Assembly: GCF_024713945.1 (NCBI RefSeq) | Contig: NC_134682.1 | Location: forward strand, 2,666,001-2,730,000 | Reading direction: 5' to 3' | Source of the DNA: Dermatophagoides farinae | Lineage: Eukaryota; Arthropoda; Arachnida; Sarcoptiformes; Pyroglyphidae | Length of the DNA: 64,000 nt | The notes under the pieces: model-generated | Told to the model about the DNA's origin: nothing | The model's input: the letters and a program-made list of their open reading frames with translations, nothing else | Database searches by the model: none | In this document: piece by piece, positions 11,553 through 24,600 of the stretch | Layout of the letters: the number at the start of each line of letters is the position of its first letter | Position numbering within the stretch: the stretch's first letter is position 1 | Position numbers and translations under genes: made by a program

Positions 11553-14500
11553 ATGTCTAAAAAAGTGTTGGTTATCGGCAATGGTTCACGGGAACATTGT
11601 ATTGCTTGGAAATTATCACAATCACCAAAGGTTTCGAATATAATTGTTTCACCTGGAAACGGTGGTCTATCACAATGCGGTGGTAAAATTTCCATGATTG
11701 GTATGTATGGCATTTCTTTACATTTGATTCAAATTTTATGATTTTATATCTCTATTGGTCAGATTTAAATTTATCGAATCACAATGAATTGATTGAATGG
11801 TGTCGAAACAATCGAATCGATTTGGTAGTTGTCGGACCTGAAGATCCTTTGTCGAAAGGCATATCCGATTCATTGAATTCAAATGGAATTGTTTGTTTTG
11901 GACCAAGCCAAAAAGCAGCTCGCATTGAATGTGATAAAGCTTTTGCCAAGAATTTTATGAAAAAATATAACATCCCAACGGCTGCTTTTGAAAATTTCAC
12001 CGATCATGAACGAGCCAAAGAATATGTCCGTTCTAAAGGTGCATTGGTCATTAAAGCTAGCGGTTTAGCCGCTGGTAAAGGAGTGATCGTTGCAAAAACG
12101 GTTGATGAAGCGTGTGAAGCTATCGATGATATGATGCTGCGTAAAAAATTTGGTAAAGCTGGTAATGAGATTGTCGTTGAAGAATTTCTTGATGGCGATG
12201 AAGTTTCTGTGTTTGCCATGACCGATGGAGTGAATCATCGAATCTTGTTGCCGGCACAAGATCACAAACGAGCATATGATAACGATGAAGGTCCAAATAC
12301 CGGAGGCATGGGTGCCTATTGTCCATATCCATTTTTAAACGATGAACAATTGGATATAATCAAAGAAAATATCATTCAGAAAACCATCGATGGTATGCAT
12401 CAGGAAGGACATCCATTCGTTGGCCTATTATACGCTGGTCTAATGATTACACCACATGGCCCAAAAGTCATTGAATTTAATTGTCGATTTGGTGATCCAG
12501 AAACACAATCAATTCTTTCATTATTGAAATCAGACATCTTTGATCATTTCATGGCCTGTATGTATGGTCAAGTGGATGAAATTCGATTCGAATGGGATAA
12601 TCGTTATGCTGTCGGCATTGTTCTTGCAAGTGGTGGATATCCAGGACCAATAGTCAAAAATATTGAAATACATGGCTTAAATATTTTGAATCAATTAAGT
12701 GATGTTCATGCATTCTACAGTGGAACTGCTTTGAAAGATGGTGATCTTGTTACAAGTGGTGGTCGAATTATGACCATTGTGGCATTAGATCATTCGTTGA
12801 AACAAGCGGCCATCAAAGCACGAAATGCCGTATCGATGATCAAAATTGAAAAAAGTTTCTTTAGAAACGATATTGCCAGCAAAGCAATTAGACGGTAATT
12901 TGATAACCAGAATGAGAGAAAATTATTTATAAAATAATAATATTTACCTTTGCTAGATTGGAGACACAAATTGATTACAAACAAAGCGGTGTTGACATCA
13001 ATGCAGGAAATCAATTAGTCGAACATATCAAAGAATTTGCTCGACGTACAACTCGATCCGGTGTTATGGAACAGATTGGTGGTTTTGGCGCTCTGTTTGA
13101 TGTGAGTAAACTTGGAATGCAGGATCCAATTCTTGTATCCGGTACTGATGGAGTCGGAACCAAACTGAAGATTGCAATCGATACGGGCATTTTAAACACG
13201 GTTGGCATCGATTTGGTTGCCATGTGTGTCAACGACATCCTTGTCCAAGGAGCTGAACCGTTATTTTTTCTCGATTATTTTGCTTGTAGTCGATTACGGG
13301 TGGATAAAGCTGCCGATATTATCAAGGGTATTTCCGATGGATGCCTTCAATCAAATTGTGCTTTGATTGGTGGAGAAACGGCCGAAATGCCTGGCATGTA
13401 TGTTGGAGATGATTTTGATTTAGCCGGATTCGCCGTTGGTGCTGTTGAAAGAAGACAAATGTTGCCAAGAAAAAGCTCCATTGCTGAAGGTGATGTCATC
13501 ATCGGTTTGACATCAAGCGGTGTTCATTCGAATGGATTCAGTATGGTCCGTAAAATTATGGAAGTCAATCAGGTCAATTTCGGAGATCAATTTGATGAAC
13601 AAAGAAAATTTCACGATATTCTTCTGACGCCTACGAAAATCTATGTAAAATCTTTGATGCCTGCTATTAAAACTGGAAAAATCAAAGCTTTGGCACATAT
13701 AACAGGCGGTGGTCTTATCGAAAATATTCCTCGTATTTTACCGAAAGAATTTGGAGTCGAATTGGATGCAATGTCTTGGCCAATGCATGAAATATTTACT
13801 TGGCTTAAACATGCCGGTAATGTTGCCGATCATGAATTGCAAAAAACATTTAACTGTGGCTTAGGAATGGTGCTGATTGTCAGTGCTAAAGATGCCAATG
13901 CTATTCAAGATCAAATTAAAACTTCAAATGGTGAAGAAAGCTATCAAGTGGGCAAAATTATTCGAAGATCTGATCGAGCTGTAATTGTTAGAAATTTTGC
14001 TCAAGCAATTGAACGTAATTCATCGAAAATAACGATTAAACGAACAGAACGAGAAAAGAAGCGTGTAGCTGTGTTGATTTCGGGCAGTGGAACCAATCTG
14101 AAAGCCATAATCGAATATGTCAATCGTAATGCACATAAAACTTGCATCAATTTGACCATGGTCATATCCAATAAAAGTTCAGCACCAGGATTACAGTTTG
14201 CCCGGGAAGCAGGTATTCCAGTTGAAGTGATTGTCAAGAAGAAAATACAATCACGCGAAGAATATGATCAATTATTAAACAAAGCATTAGATGATGCTCA
14301 TATAGATATTGTTTGTTTGGCTGGTTTCATGCAAATGTTGACGGAAAATTTTGTCAATAAATGGATGGGTAAAATGATCAATATTCATCCATCATTATTG
14401 CCAGCATTTAAAGGAATGGATGCTTATGGACAAGCATTACAATATGGTGTAAAATTTACTGGATGTACGTCACATTTTGTTGTGCCAGAAATGGACGCTG

Positions 14501-14646
14501 GACCAATCATTGCACAGGGTGTAGTAGATATTCGTCCAGGTGAAACACATGATTCATTGGTTGAACGTGGTAAAGCGGTTGAACATCAAATTTATCCAAA
14601 AGCATTAGAATTGGTTTGCAGTGGTCAGGTGAAATTTTCAATGTAG
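11553..14646 (+). CDS. GART: trifunctional purine biosynthesis enzyme GARS-AIRS-GART
   Basis: Three exons, 11553-11700, 11763-12894 and 12957-14646, encode 989 aa (human 1010). The cytosolic enzyme catalyses steps 2, 5 and 3 of de novo purine synthesis. Residues 1 to about 426 are glycinamide ribonucleotide synthetase, with VLVIGNGSREH at the N-terminus, an ATP-grasp region and the CRFGDPETQ signature. About 430-775 is aminoimidazole ribonucleotide synthetase (GGFGALFD, GTDGVGTK, HITGGGLIENIPR). About 785-989 is glycinamide ribonucleotide formyltransferase, with VAVLISGSGTNLKA and the catalytic NIHPSLLPAFKG and DAGPIIAQG blocks. There is a single AIRS domain, unlike Drosophila Gart, which has two. 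Intron 2 (62 bp) falls exactly between GARS and AIRS, and its donor contains an in-frame TAA. All phases close and all three active sites look intact. Confidence 0.97.
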
Positions 14647-15091
14647 AATATAATTATTTAAAAATGTGTTAAATATAATTTGATTTGATAAATGAAAAAA
14701 AAACTTCTTTTTTTATGTTAATCACAATCATTATTATGTGTTATCATTATCAAAAAAAATGAAATAAAATTGAGTCGAAAAAAAAATCAATTGAAAAAAA
14801 TTTTATTTTTTGGCGCCATCACTGAATTTGTAGCCGAAGATTGAAAAAAAATCAATCGGTAACGTATGTTATGAGTGTTAAACCAATGTTTTTCTATGTG
14901 TATCTGTTTCGGTGATGTGAATTTTTATAATAAATTACGCGATCAACGAAGAATTTTGTATCAATCTTTTCATTTTTCTGCTGAATCCTTTAGTGTTTTT
15001 TTTTCTGTTCGTTTGTAATATATTACTGTTTCATTCAATTTAAGTATATTTATAACACCTCTCCAATAATTGATACAATACAGTGAAATGT
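14647..15091. other. intergenic GART / USP48
   Basis: 444 bp, AT-rich. AATAAA at 14763-14768, 117 nt past the GART stop, is the likely poly(A) signal. The rest should contain the USP48 promoter and leader. No coding exon is seen. Confidence 0.5.
14763..14768 (+). terminator. poly(A) signal of GART
   Basis: AATAAA 117 nt after the GART stop codon, with T-rich sequence downstream. Confidence 0.55.
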
Positions 15092-18000
15092 ATGAAAATC
15101 GAATATATTGATAATCATCAAACACGAATATTAATGGCAAAATTATCGCCGAACAAGAATTATTTCACTAACATGGATCATGCAACGGCCGCTACTGATG
15201 TGCATAACAATGATACATTCTTGGATTGTATGATTCTGAAATTTTATAAATTAGATATTGAACCATGTAAATCACGCGCAAATCGGTATGTAATTTTATT
15301 TTATTTTCTTGTTTTTATTTTTCGAAATCATATATGACAATGCAATTTTATTTTACATTTTATTTTAGTAATTGTACTAATAATGCACGTTGCCTTAAAG
15401 GTCTTGGCCAGGCAACGTGGCTGATTAATCAAGTGGAAGATATACAGGAAGAGGATAAAAATCTAGCCGGTGAAGAACAATTTTGTTTTCGTGGTTTAAA
15501 AAATCTTGGAGCCACATGTTATATAAATACATTCCTACAGCTATGGTTTCATAATGTCGATTTAAGGCAAGCAATATACAAATGGCGACCAAATGCCATA
15601 TCAAATTTAATTCCAACATCATCGTTATCAGAACAATTTCTCGTAAATCCAATCACATGTCTTCAATTGGTTTTGTCTATGATGCAATACAGTGTACGAT
15701 CAGTTGTTGATCCAACACCATTTATCAAATGTCTAAATTTAGATGCATCACAAGAACAAGATACTCATGAATTTTTAAGTCTTTTCAATTCATACATACA
15801 GAATAAATTGAATCATGAGAATGATAAATCTATACAGAAAACAATCAATCAACAGTATTGTATGAAAATTGCTTACATAATCAAGTGAGTTTTCACATTG
15901 TTTTTACCATTTGAGCGTTTGAATTTATAATCATAAACTTTTTTTATTTATTATCCAATTACAGATGTAGCAAATGTAAATTTGTTAGTGAACGTGAATC
16001 AGATTTCTACGAACTTCTTCTTCGTGTTAAAGGATTCAAAGATATTGATGAATGTATTGGTGATTATCTGAAGGAAGAAAATCTTGATGGAACAAATAGA
16101 TATGCATGTCAAATATGTAATGGATTACAGGATGCTAAACGATTTATTGAATTACGAAAATTGCCACCAGTTTTGAATCTACAGCTACTTCGTTTTGAAT
16201 CATCGAATGGCCATAGTCGAAAAATTAGTTCATTTCTCAAATTTCCTAAACGACTTGATATGAGCAAATTCGTGCGGCCAGAACAAACAAATCCCACCAA
16301 TGCAAATGTATACAATCTGTTTGCCGTTCTCATACATGAAGGCCAAACCGCCTATTCCGGACATTATATAACTTTCATCAAAAAAGATAACTTATGGTTC
16401 AAATTTAACGATGAAAATGTTGAACAATTAAAAGATTTTAATCTGAAAATCGATAATGATGATGATTTTCATAGCGGCCAAAATGGTGGCAACAATGATG
16501 GCACTGGTAATGGTCGAAATGAAAAAGGATTCCATAAATCAAAAAATGCCTATATGCTTGTTTATAAACTGGATACTGAATCTAATAGACCATTACTGAA
16601 TGAATTAAGGCAATCCAATCTACCCGATTATCTTGTTGATTATATTGAAAAAGATAATCAAAAATATCTGCAAGAAAAAGAAGATTTACTAATTCAAAAA
16701 GTTCGTATACAAATTTGATTCTGTTTTTTTTCTAAATTAATATTTTTTCCTCCTTCAGTGTCAAGAACGGCTAAAAGAGCTTAACCATCAGAGATTGGTC
16801 CGTCAAATTTTCTCCAAAATGGAACTGATTCAACCGCAAACAAAGCAATGTGATATAACTGTTAGTAGCAATATGAATAACAATCAAAATCATAGTCAAT
16901 TAAATGAAACATTTGATGCTATCGATAAATCATGGTTGATGAATTTTTTTCGTGCATCCACATCGGATGAAGTGCCCGCTATCGATAATAAATCATTATT
17001 ATGTATGCATGGAAAACTAAATGTAGATTCGTCATATAAATGCATATCAACAGAAAGTGCCGATCAAATTTATTCATTATATAAAAGTGATATTCGATTG
17101 AAATTACCCGAATATTTCTGTAAACAATGTATACAATATCGAATGTATATGTCTAGATTGAAACAGACGATTGATGATGATCAAAAATTGATTCGTAATC
17201 TTGGTAAATTTAAAAATTGTCAAGATGAAAATCTATATTTTGTGGGCAAAGAATCAATGAAAAAATGGAAAAATCTTCGAATCGATTCTATTAAACGCCA
17301 ATATGAAGTTGATTTTAAACCTGGTTTGTATTATTCATTTATATTTCAATTATGAATTCAATTGATTATGGAATTTTTTTTTCTGTTCATTTTTACATTT
17401 AGCTACTAATTTTAATTTTAATGAAGATCTTCTTTGTCAACATGGACAGCTTTGTTCTGATTCATCCAAACGTACCCTTATTCGTCATCAAGCTTGGCTA
17501 ATATTAAGGAAACATTTTCCTGGATCACCAGAATTTGATGAAAATGCATCGCCTTGCTCGGATTGTTTGGTATGTTTGATGAGAAGAAATCTTTTTTTCT
17601 TAAATTATTTTAATCTTGAATTCTGTACGTAAAAATAGGAAATCGATCGTAATAGACAAATTATTCGTGATAAAAACTATGATATAGCTTTGATTCAACG
17701 TTCTAGTCTGATTAATCTTTACAATGGTGAACTTTTTCGTTATTGGCCTGATTTACTTGCCGGACATTGTTATCATATGATTGCAACAAAATTCTATATG
17801 GCATGGAAAAAATTTGTTTCACATCCAAATACAACGCCATCACCTGATTCATTGATGCAATATGAATCGAATATTATTTGTACCAAACATTCATTATTCA
17901 TATTTCCACCATTTGATGATAAATATGTTGGATATGATAAAATGTAAGTAAAATAATCATCACACATCATTGTCATATGATCGAAATTTTGAATATCGTT

Positions 18001-20412
18001 TTTTCTTTGCGTTAGTTACCTTATTTTAGACCAAAATGAATGGACAGCTTTGACAGAATTTTATAACTTTTCCATCGATGTATCATTTATTCGAATAAAT
18101 GATAGTGAAAATTGTGATCAATATGAATTAAAACCAGGATTCTGTTCTTATTGTCATCAGACATTTGTTCAAGAGGAGAAACAAAAACGATTTATCTATG
18201 ATAAATTACCTATTTATGTGAAAAAAATTGTCACTGAGGATGTGAATACTGATGAAGATTTTAATAATAATAATAATGTATGTCTATTGAATTTTTTTTC
18301 CATTAACTTGAATTTTCACTTATTCTCTTTTTTTCTGATGCGGGGTTTAGCCAATCAAAAAATCTAAAATAATCGACTCTAATCATAATCAACAACATAG
18401 GAATGATTTCGAAACGGTACAAAAAAATAATCAACAGCAGTCACAAACGAATCAACGAAAACGTACGTTACGAAAACGGCGTATGTTTAATGAATTGGAA
18501 ATTCTTTCCTCATCACATGATAAATTAAAAGATATTAAAGTTAAGGTAGATGTTTTTTTTTGAAAAAATTCAAATACTCACTATGTATCAATGGTTTCAT
18601 AGATAATGCAACATTTTAATGTGGCCACATATGATCAAGTATTATGGTATAATGGTAAACAATTGTTATCGGCACAGAATAATTGTACAATTGGAGAATT
18701 GGAAATCGAACCACACACTACATTGTTACTAAAGGTAAAAACGAAACAGCCCAAATAATTATAACCAAATCAGAAGAAAAAAACCTTATCTTTATTTCAC
18801 TAAAGAAGGGGTTGAAAATATCCATTTTGGATATCTAATTTTTCTTTTGAATTCGATTGAAATCACCGGGCTTTTATGAAAATCAATTATGTTTGTGAAC
18901 AATACATTGCTTACGGTTAAAAAGCTACAACACTTGATGCTTTTTGGTAATCGCGCTTAGCTCTTTGATGTGGCAAACAATTGATTGTATGAATGAAAGC
19001 GAGCGCGAGAAAAAAAAAGAGAAAAGAAAGTTTAGACCCGTACGTAATAGTCGGGATCGTGAGAAAAGCACCTTATAACCTTTGCCATTCGACAATATGT
19101 TTGTCTCATTCATATGCATATAATAGTCATTCTCCCACAATCTCTTTATGTGACTGGCAACAATCATTCTCGGGCAGGTTGTTAAACTCTTTCGTTATGT
19201 AATGATATTATATATGATGATGATGATGTGCATAGGTGGTCTTGTGTTGGCGGCGGCGGCGGCGGTTATTGTAGTTAAATAATCAACAAATAACGATATA
19301 TACGGCCCAATGTCAAGGTTGCTTACAAGGATGGGAATTTGAAAATTGAAATTTTTTTTTTGCATTTCCGTATCAAGTTTTTTCTATAAATTTTTTTTTC
19401 GTTTTCTCATCATCATTCAGGTTGACGATATGATGGATGAAAATGTTTCACCCGTAGAATGTACTAACGGTAAGTTGTTTGTTGTAGATGTTCCGAAAAA
19501 AAACGCAATGCAGGATGGATTTTGCGTTTTTTTTCCTTTTCATGATGTTTTTTTTCGTTGTTGGAATTTTTGTTTTTTTTTATTTACCTAAAGTATTTGA
19601 AATTTAACCCTTTTTTGTCCTTGTTTTTTTTTTGTTTCTGTTTTTTTCTGTACATCATCATATAGTCGGTAATAATGGTCCGGAAGTTGGATTCAAAGGT
19701 GAGTTTTTTTCTTTTTGGTAACAAGATAACAAACATGTGTGTGCGTGTGTGTCGAATTTGACCTCAGTAATGTGACCTTATTATGTGAAATAAGTGAAAA
19801 AAATGATAACTCAACTTCAAGGCTGAGAATCATCATGATGATCATTCGTATGACGAATTATTGTTATTCAATCCTTTTTTTTGATGAAAATTATTTTGAA
19901 TTGAAGAAAATGAAAGAAAAAAAAGTTTCTTTCCATTTAATCTGTCATTATATCTCGATGATGATGATTGGTGATGAGCGAAACTGATAGTAGTACAATA
20001 ACCCCCTCCCTTTGATTCATTTAAATTTAATGTATGACAAGAAAATCAATGTAAATTGAATTTTTATTTTCTTTTGAAATTGAAAGAAATTATAATCCCT
20101 TTTTTTTTGGTTAAGGTAATTTTGTGTTTGAGATGTTTATCCTTGATATATAATGATGATGATGATGACAATAAGAAATGAATGATGTATGAAAAAAATT
20201 TGATACAATTGTCACAAATTTACGCATATTGCATACACCATATGTGTGTATGATTTGTTAATATCATTGTCAAGAAAATATATATTGATATATGATGATG
20301 ACATTTTTGGATCACACACAAGCACACACAATGTTTTTTTTTCAATATAATTGAATAAATTTATATCATATCTTTCATTTTTTTTTCAGGTACTCAGCTT
20401 CATCTATTTTGA
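15092..20412 (+). CDS. USP48: ubiquitin carboxyl-terminal hydrolase 48
   Basis: Twelve exons: 15092-15285, 15369-15884, 15965-16700, 16759-17323, 17403-17569, 17639-17943, 18016-18277, 18351-18545, 18603-18734, 19421-19469, 19666-19698, 20390-20412; 1058 aa (human 1035). USP48 is a nuclear cysteine deubiquitinase. Catalytic Cys is about residue 115 (NLGATCYINTFLQLWF), His about 370 (YSGHYITF) and Asp/Asn 385-386 (FNDENV). Zn-binding CxxC pairs lie in CSKCKF and CQICN. DUSP-type repeats follow, with blocks such as LNFNED-like FNFNEDLLCQHGQLC. A ubiquitin-like fold occupies exons 8-9. Three tiny exons (49, 33 and 23 nt) after long introns encode the conserved end DDMMDENVSP...GFKGTQLHLF, matching human [21 protein letters not shown]. 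The first in-frame ATG is used as start. The exon 3 donor is the weak GTTCGT. Confidence 0.93.
18735..19420 (+). other. USP48 intron 9 (long, with GC-rich patch)
   Basis: At 686 bp this is unusually long for the gene. Around 18940-19300 the sequence is less AT-rich and includes a 17-nt run of GGC repeats. No open frame there looks like protein on either strand. It could carry an intronic regulatory element or an unannotated RNA; nothing specific is recognised. Confidence 0.4.
19249..19265. repeat. (GGC)n trinucleotide run
   Basis: A 17-nt perfect GGC run inside USP48 intron 9, exceptional in a window otherwise dominated by A/T and CA/CAT repeats. Confidence 0.85.
19699..20389 (+). other. USP48 last intron
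   Basis: 691 bp of AT-rich sequence with (TG)n and (GAT)n runs separating two micro-exons. No other feature is recognised. Confidence 0.4.
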
Positions 20413-21658
20413 AAATTTATTTTTGTTTTTCGCCATTTTTCTGGCCATGTGATTCAATCTTACTTGTTGCTGATGCTGATGCTAATGCTGCTGCTGTCGC
20501 TGTCGCTGTTCAACCATATATTCCAACAATTTTTCAAGATGCATATACGGAGCCAAATTTTTTTTTTCATTCTGCATTCAAGGCCTTTGAAAAGAAAGAA
20601 ACAATATTTTTGTGATTATCATCATCATTATATAACCAAAAAAAAAAAAAAAAAAAAAAAAAAATTTAACAACAACAAAAAATCAACATTAAAAAAAATA
20701 ACTTTGTATCATTCACACACACACACACTAACACTAACAAACATCGCTATTTATCATAGAAAAATCATATAGAATTATTATTCATGTTTATAAAATTTTT
20801 TTTTTTACAAAAAAAACAATCAGATTGAACCCTTTCGTTGTTTTTTTTCTTGTTTTTTTTCATAGCTAAACAAAAAAAAAAGATTAATAAAATTGAAAAA
20901 TTTTTTTTTCTCAAAATTCTTAAAGGTGACCCTTGGTAAATGGGTCGATGCTAGTGTTTAATGTCACACATCTTTACATTTATCATAACTAAATTTTCGT
21001 TCATTTACTTTAACCCGTTGTTTGGTGAGGAAAGTGTTGATTTTTTTTTTAAATTCTTAAAATTTAAATTAGCCACCTCCTTTCTTTCACATACTGGCTT
21101 GTCGATTTTTTTTATCTTCGGGATTGTATTATTGTAAAAAAAACGGTCGACGATGGTAGGAGGAGTTTTTTTTTGCTTTTCTTCTTTCCATTGGCATTTT
21201 TTTCAGCGGTAGTGGAGATTTTTTTTTTATTTTGTTTTTTTTTCGTTCATTGACAAAAAATTTTTTTTTTGCTTGTTTTGTACGGTGGCGGTGGTGGTTG
21301 ACGCCTTTATCGAGGATGTGGCTGATTGAAAAAATTTTTTTTTTGTTATAACTGTTGAATCCAAAGAAAACCAGAAAAAAAATTTGGATAAAAAAAAACT
21401 TAGCGTGTATGTTGTGGATGGATAACGGGATTCAACAGCCAAAAAAAAAAAAACATTGTTTCATTCACATTCGAATATTCACATCGTTCACACAAATCGT
21501 TCGATTTTTCTTTGGATTTTTTTTTGGTTGATTTTTGCAAAAAAAAAAAATTTTTTTTTCTTGTCCATTTTTTTCGATTGCTGATTTTTTTTTCTTGTTG
21601 TTCATCTTCTCGGTGTGTGTGGGTGTCTACCATTATATTACAATAATAATCGAAAACG
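20413..21658. other. USP48 3' region and upstream region of the rotund-like gene
   Basis: 1.25 kb rich in poly-T and poly-A tracts. A GCT/GCTGAT-type repeat lies at about 20466-20510. AATAAA at 20886-20891 is a candidate poly(A) signal for USP48. The strand-biased T-runs from 21000 to 21640 suggest transcribed leader sequence of the next gene, but no exon is proven here. Confidence 0.4.
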
Positions 21659-24600
21659 ATGCTCGATTGCGAAATTCAGGTATGTCCATGTTTTTTCTGA
21701 TTATTTTCGATTTCATTTTGGTTTTGTTGTTGTGTGATTTGAGACCATAATTTGTTAAATTTTTTTTTTTTTTTGAAAGAATTATTTGCTTTTACCCTTG
21801 AATTTTTTGAAGGTTATGATAATGAAAGGATAAAGTGAAAAACAACAATGAGGTCAAACTTGATTTTTTTTTAAATTTGTTATTTTCACAAATATTAATT
21901 TTGTGGATCATATTACTAAAAAAAAATCGATTGCTCGGAAATCCTTTCTTTGGGATTTTTTTTTTATTGTTTTGTTTGACTTTTGGATCATCATTTTTGT
22001 TGTCATTTTGTTTCATGATGATCTTTGAACGCTCGTTCGTTTATATGCTTGAGAAGTTTAGCTATTTGTATTTTTGATTCATACTTTCGCGTATATACAC
22101 AATGTATTTTTGAATTTTCTTTTTTTTTCTTGACTTTGATCGATTAGATATGGATGGCTTTCTTTTTCGTTCAGTTCAGTTCAGTTCAATTCATTCATGT
22201 GAGGGTTATATAGAAATTATGGATGGAAAAATTACATCGTTGACTTTTTACACTATATGACAATAATAATACTGATGATGATGATGATGATGATGATGAC
22301 GATGATGATGATGATGATGACATAATGGAATGTTGTCACTTCGTTTATTTCCATCTCCTTTCAATCCATTGATTATAATCGGTACTCGATCATAAATATC
22401 ATAAATGTTTTCCTCAAAAAGAAAAACAGTATACGATTAGTTGCACGAAAACACATAAACACACAATGATTTTAGTATTACAATTTTAAAATTGATTGAT
22501 TTTTTAAATCTTCATAGTATTGAATAATGATTTTCAATATTAGATATGGCCAATTTAATGATGATGATAAATGAATCGATAATGATTATTGGCTTACCGA
22601 TGTCATTAATGGAATCAAGTGTTTAATTGAATCAGAATAGTTGTTATGTTGATGTTATGAAATAAATTTTACTTATTGGAACCAGTGAGCATAGAGAGAA
22701 TATGTCCAAAATGAAGAAAAAAAAAAGAATAACGTACAAGTGATGATTAAATTTTTTACATTCGAGAAAATGGTTCGTTGATTTTCAATTTAAAAAAAGT
22801 TTCTTTCGAATCATTGATTGATAGTTAGTTGTACATAAACATTCCTTTTTGTTCAATTGAATATAAACTCCTAATTGATTGATCGATCGATTCTAATCAA
22901 TAGTGATCATTAATGTGTGATTCGAAATTGATAATGATAGACTTACTACTACTATATTGGATCATTTATATTGGTTGAAAATTTCGAATTTTTTTTGTCG
23001 ATTTTCCAAAATTTTGATTCAAACTGGCAAACAAAATTAAAACCGAATCAAGTATGAACATAAAGCGTTGAAAAATCTTTGATCTTTCACATCGATGACA
23101 AAAAAAAAAAAATAAAATCTTTGTTGATTTTATTGAAACAAAATAAAAATTCAATTTGAATGTCAATCGTATCACCATGATGATGATGATGATCATCATC
23201 ATCATTAAATCAATGTTTAACCACTTGTTGATGAAAAAGCGATAGATGATTCAAATCAATGAAGCGTTCGATTCGAATTCATTTTATATTTCGACCTACC
23301 TGGTCGAACTGTTTTAGTGTCGAATGAGTGGACCAAAAAAAAGTTTATGGCTGATTGATTCGTGAATTCGAATTCGAGTGTTTTTTCTTTAGATCCAACC
23401 AAAAGAAAAAAAAAGATTCAATTTAATGAAATTGAATCAAGTTGACAATAAAATTTTTTTCCAATTGTCATCTTGTTTGAATTAAATTTTGTTTGTTTTT
23501 GTCTTTTTTTTTTCATTGTTGTTGTGTAAATCAATTTATCTCAAATGAATCGTATCCAATTTGTTATTTTTTTTGCCTATTCTTTATTTGATCTTGTTTT
23601 ACAAATTTTTTTGTTTGTTTATTTTACATAAACACATAGAAAACCTTATTATGGCCAACAACCGGATCATCATCATCATCATCGACAGCTACATCGGAAC
23701 AATCTGCTCATCATTATTATTCATCACATCATCATCCATATCATCATCATCATCATCATTCGAATGAAATTAATGGTAATTTTTGGTTATATTAGATTTT
23801 AGAAATTAAAAAAATTATTTTTATTTATTGAATTTTTTTTTTTTTTTTTTTGACATTTTCATTTTTCTAACCAAAAAAAAAAAAAAAAATAAAAGGATTC
23901 AATCGTTCAATGCCAGTAAAAACGAATCAGGCTGCAGCGGCGGCAGCAGCAGCAGCTGCTGCTAGTTCCGATCTTATTCGATGGATGTCGGTAATGTCGT
24001 CTTCGGTCATTTCGGCAGCTACGGCAACAACAACACAAACCAACGTTGATGGCACGACGACTAGCACGAATAACAACAACAACAACAACAATAACAACAA
24101 CAGTCCAACACAGCATCACTATCAACAACAACAACAACACCCAAATCGACATCAAATTGATACAAATTTTGGATCATCATCATCACCACCACCATTATCA
24201 TCATCATCTTCTTCATCAGTAGCATCATCACCACAAAATATATCATCATCAGCATCATCGTCATCATCATCATTATGTGCTCGTGGTTCATGGAATAGTA
24301 TTGAGTGGCCTGCTCATCAATATTCTCAAAATTCTAATCGTTCATCATCATTGAAATTGAATAATACGTTGATTCCACAACAAACTACATCTTTATCGTT
24401 GGCAAAAAAAATCACAGGTAAGCTAGAAATGTACAAAATGACTAAATGGCTATATTCAAATGCTGTGTGTATTAGTGTTATATGGGTACGATGGACATTT
24501 TATTTTTTAATTTTCATCATACAACATACCGATCATGGTCACATGGTCGTGATTTGATCATAAAAAAACGAAATCTTTGCACTTTTTTTCTTGTTATCAA

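Noticed and set aside
23907-24291. Minus-strand Met/Val- and Cys-rich frames opposite the rotund-like exon
   Set aside because: They are reverse readings of poly-Asn, poly-Ser and poly-Ala coding repeats.
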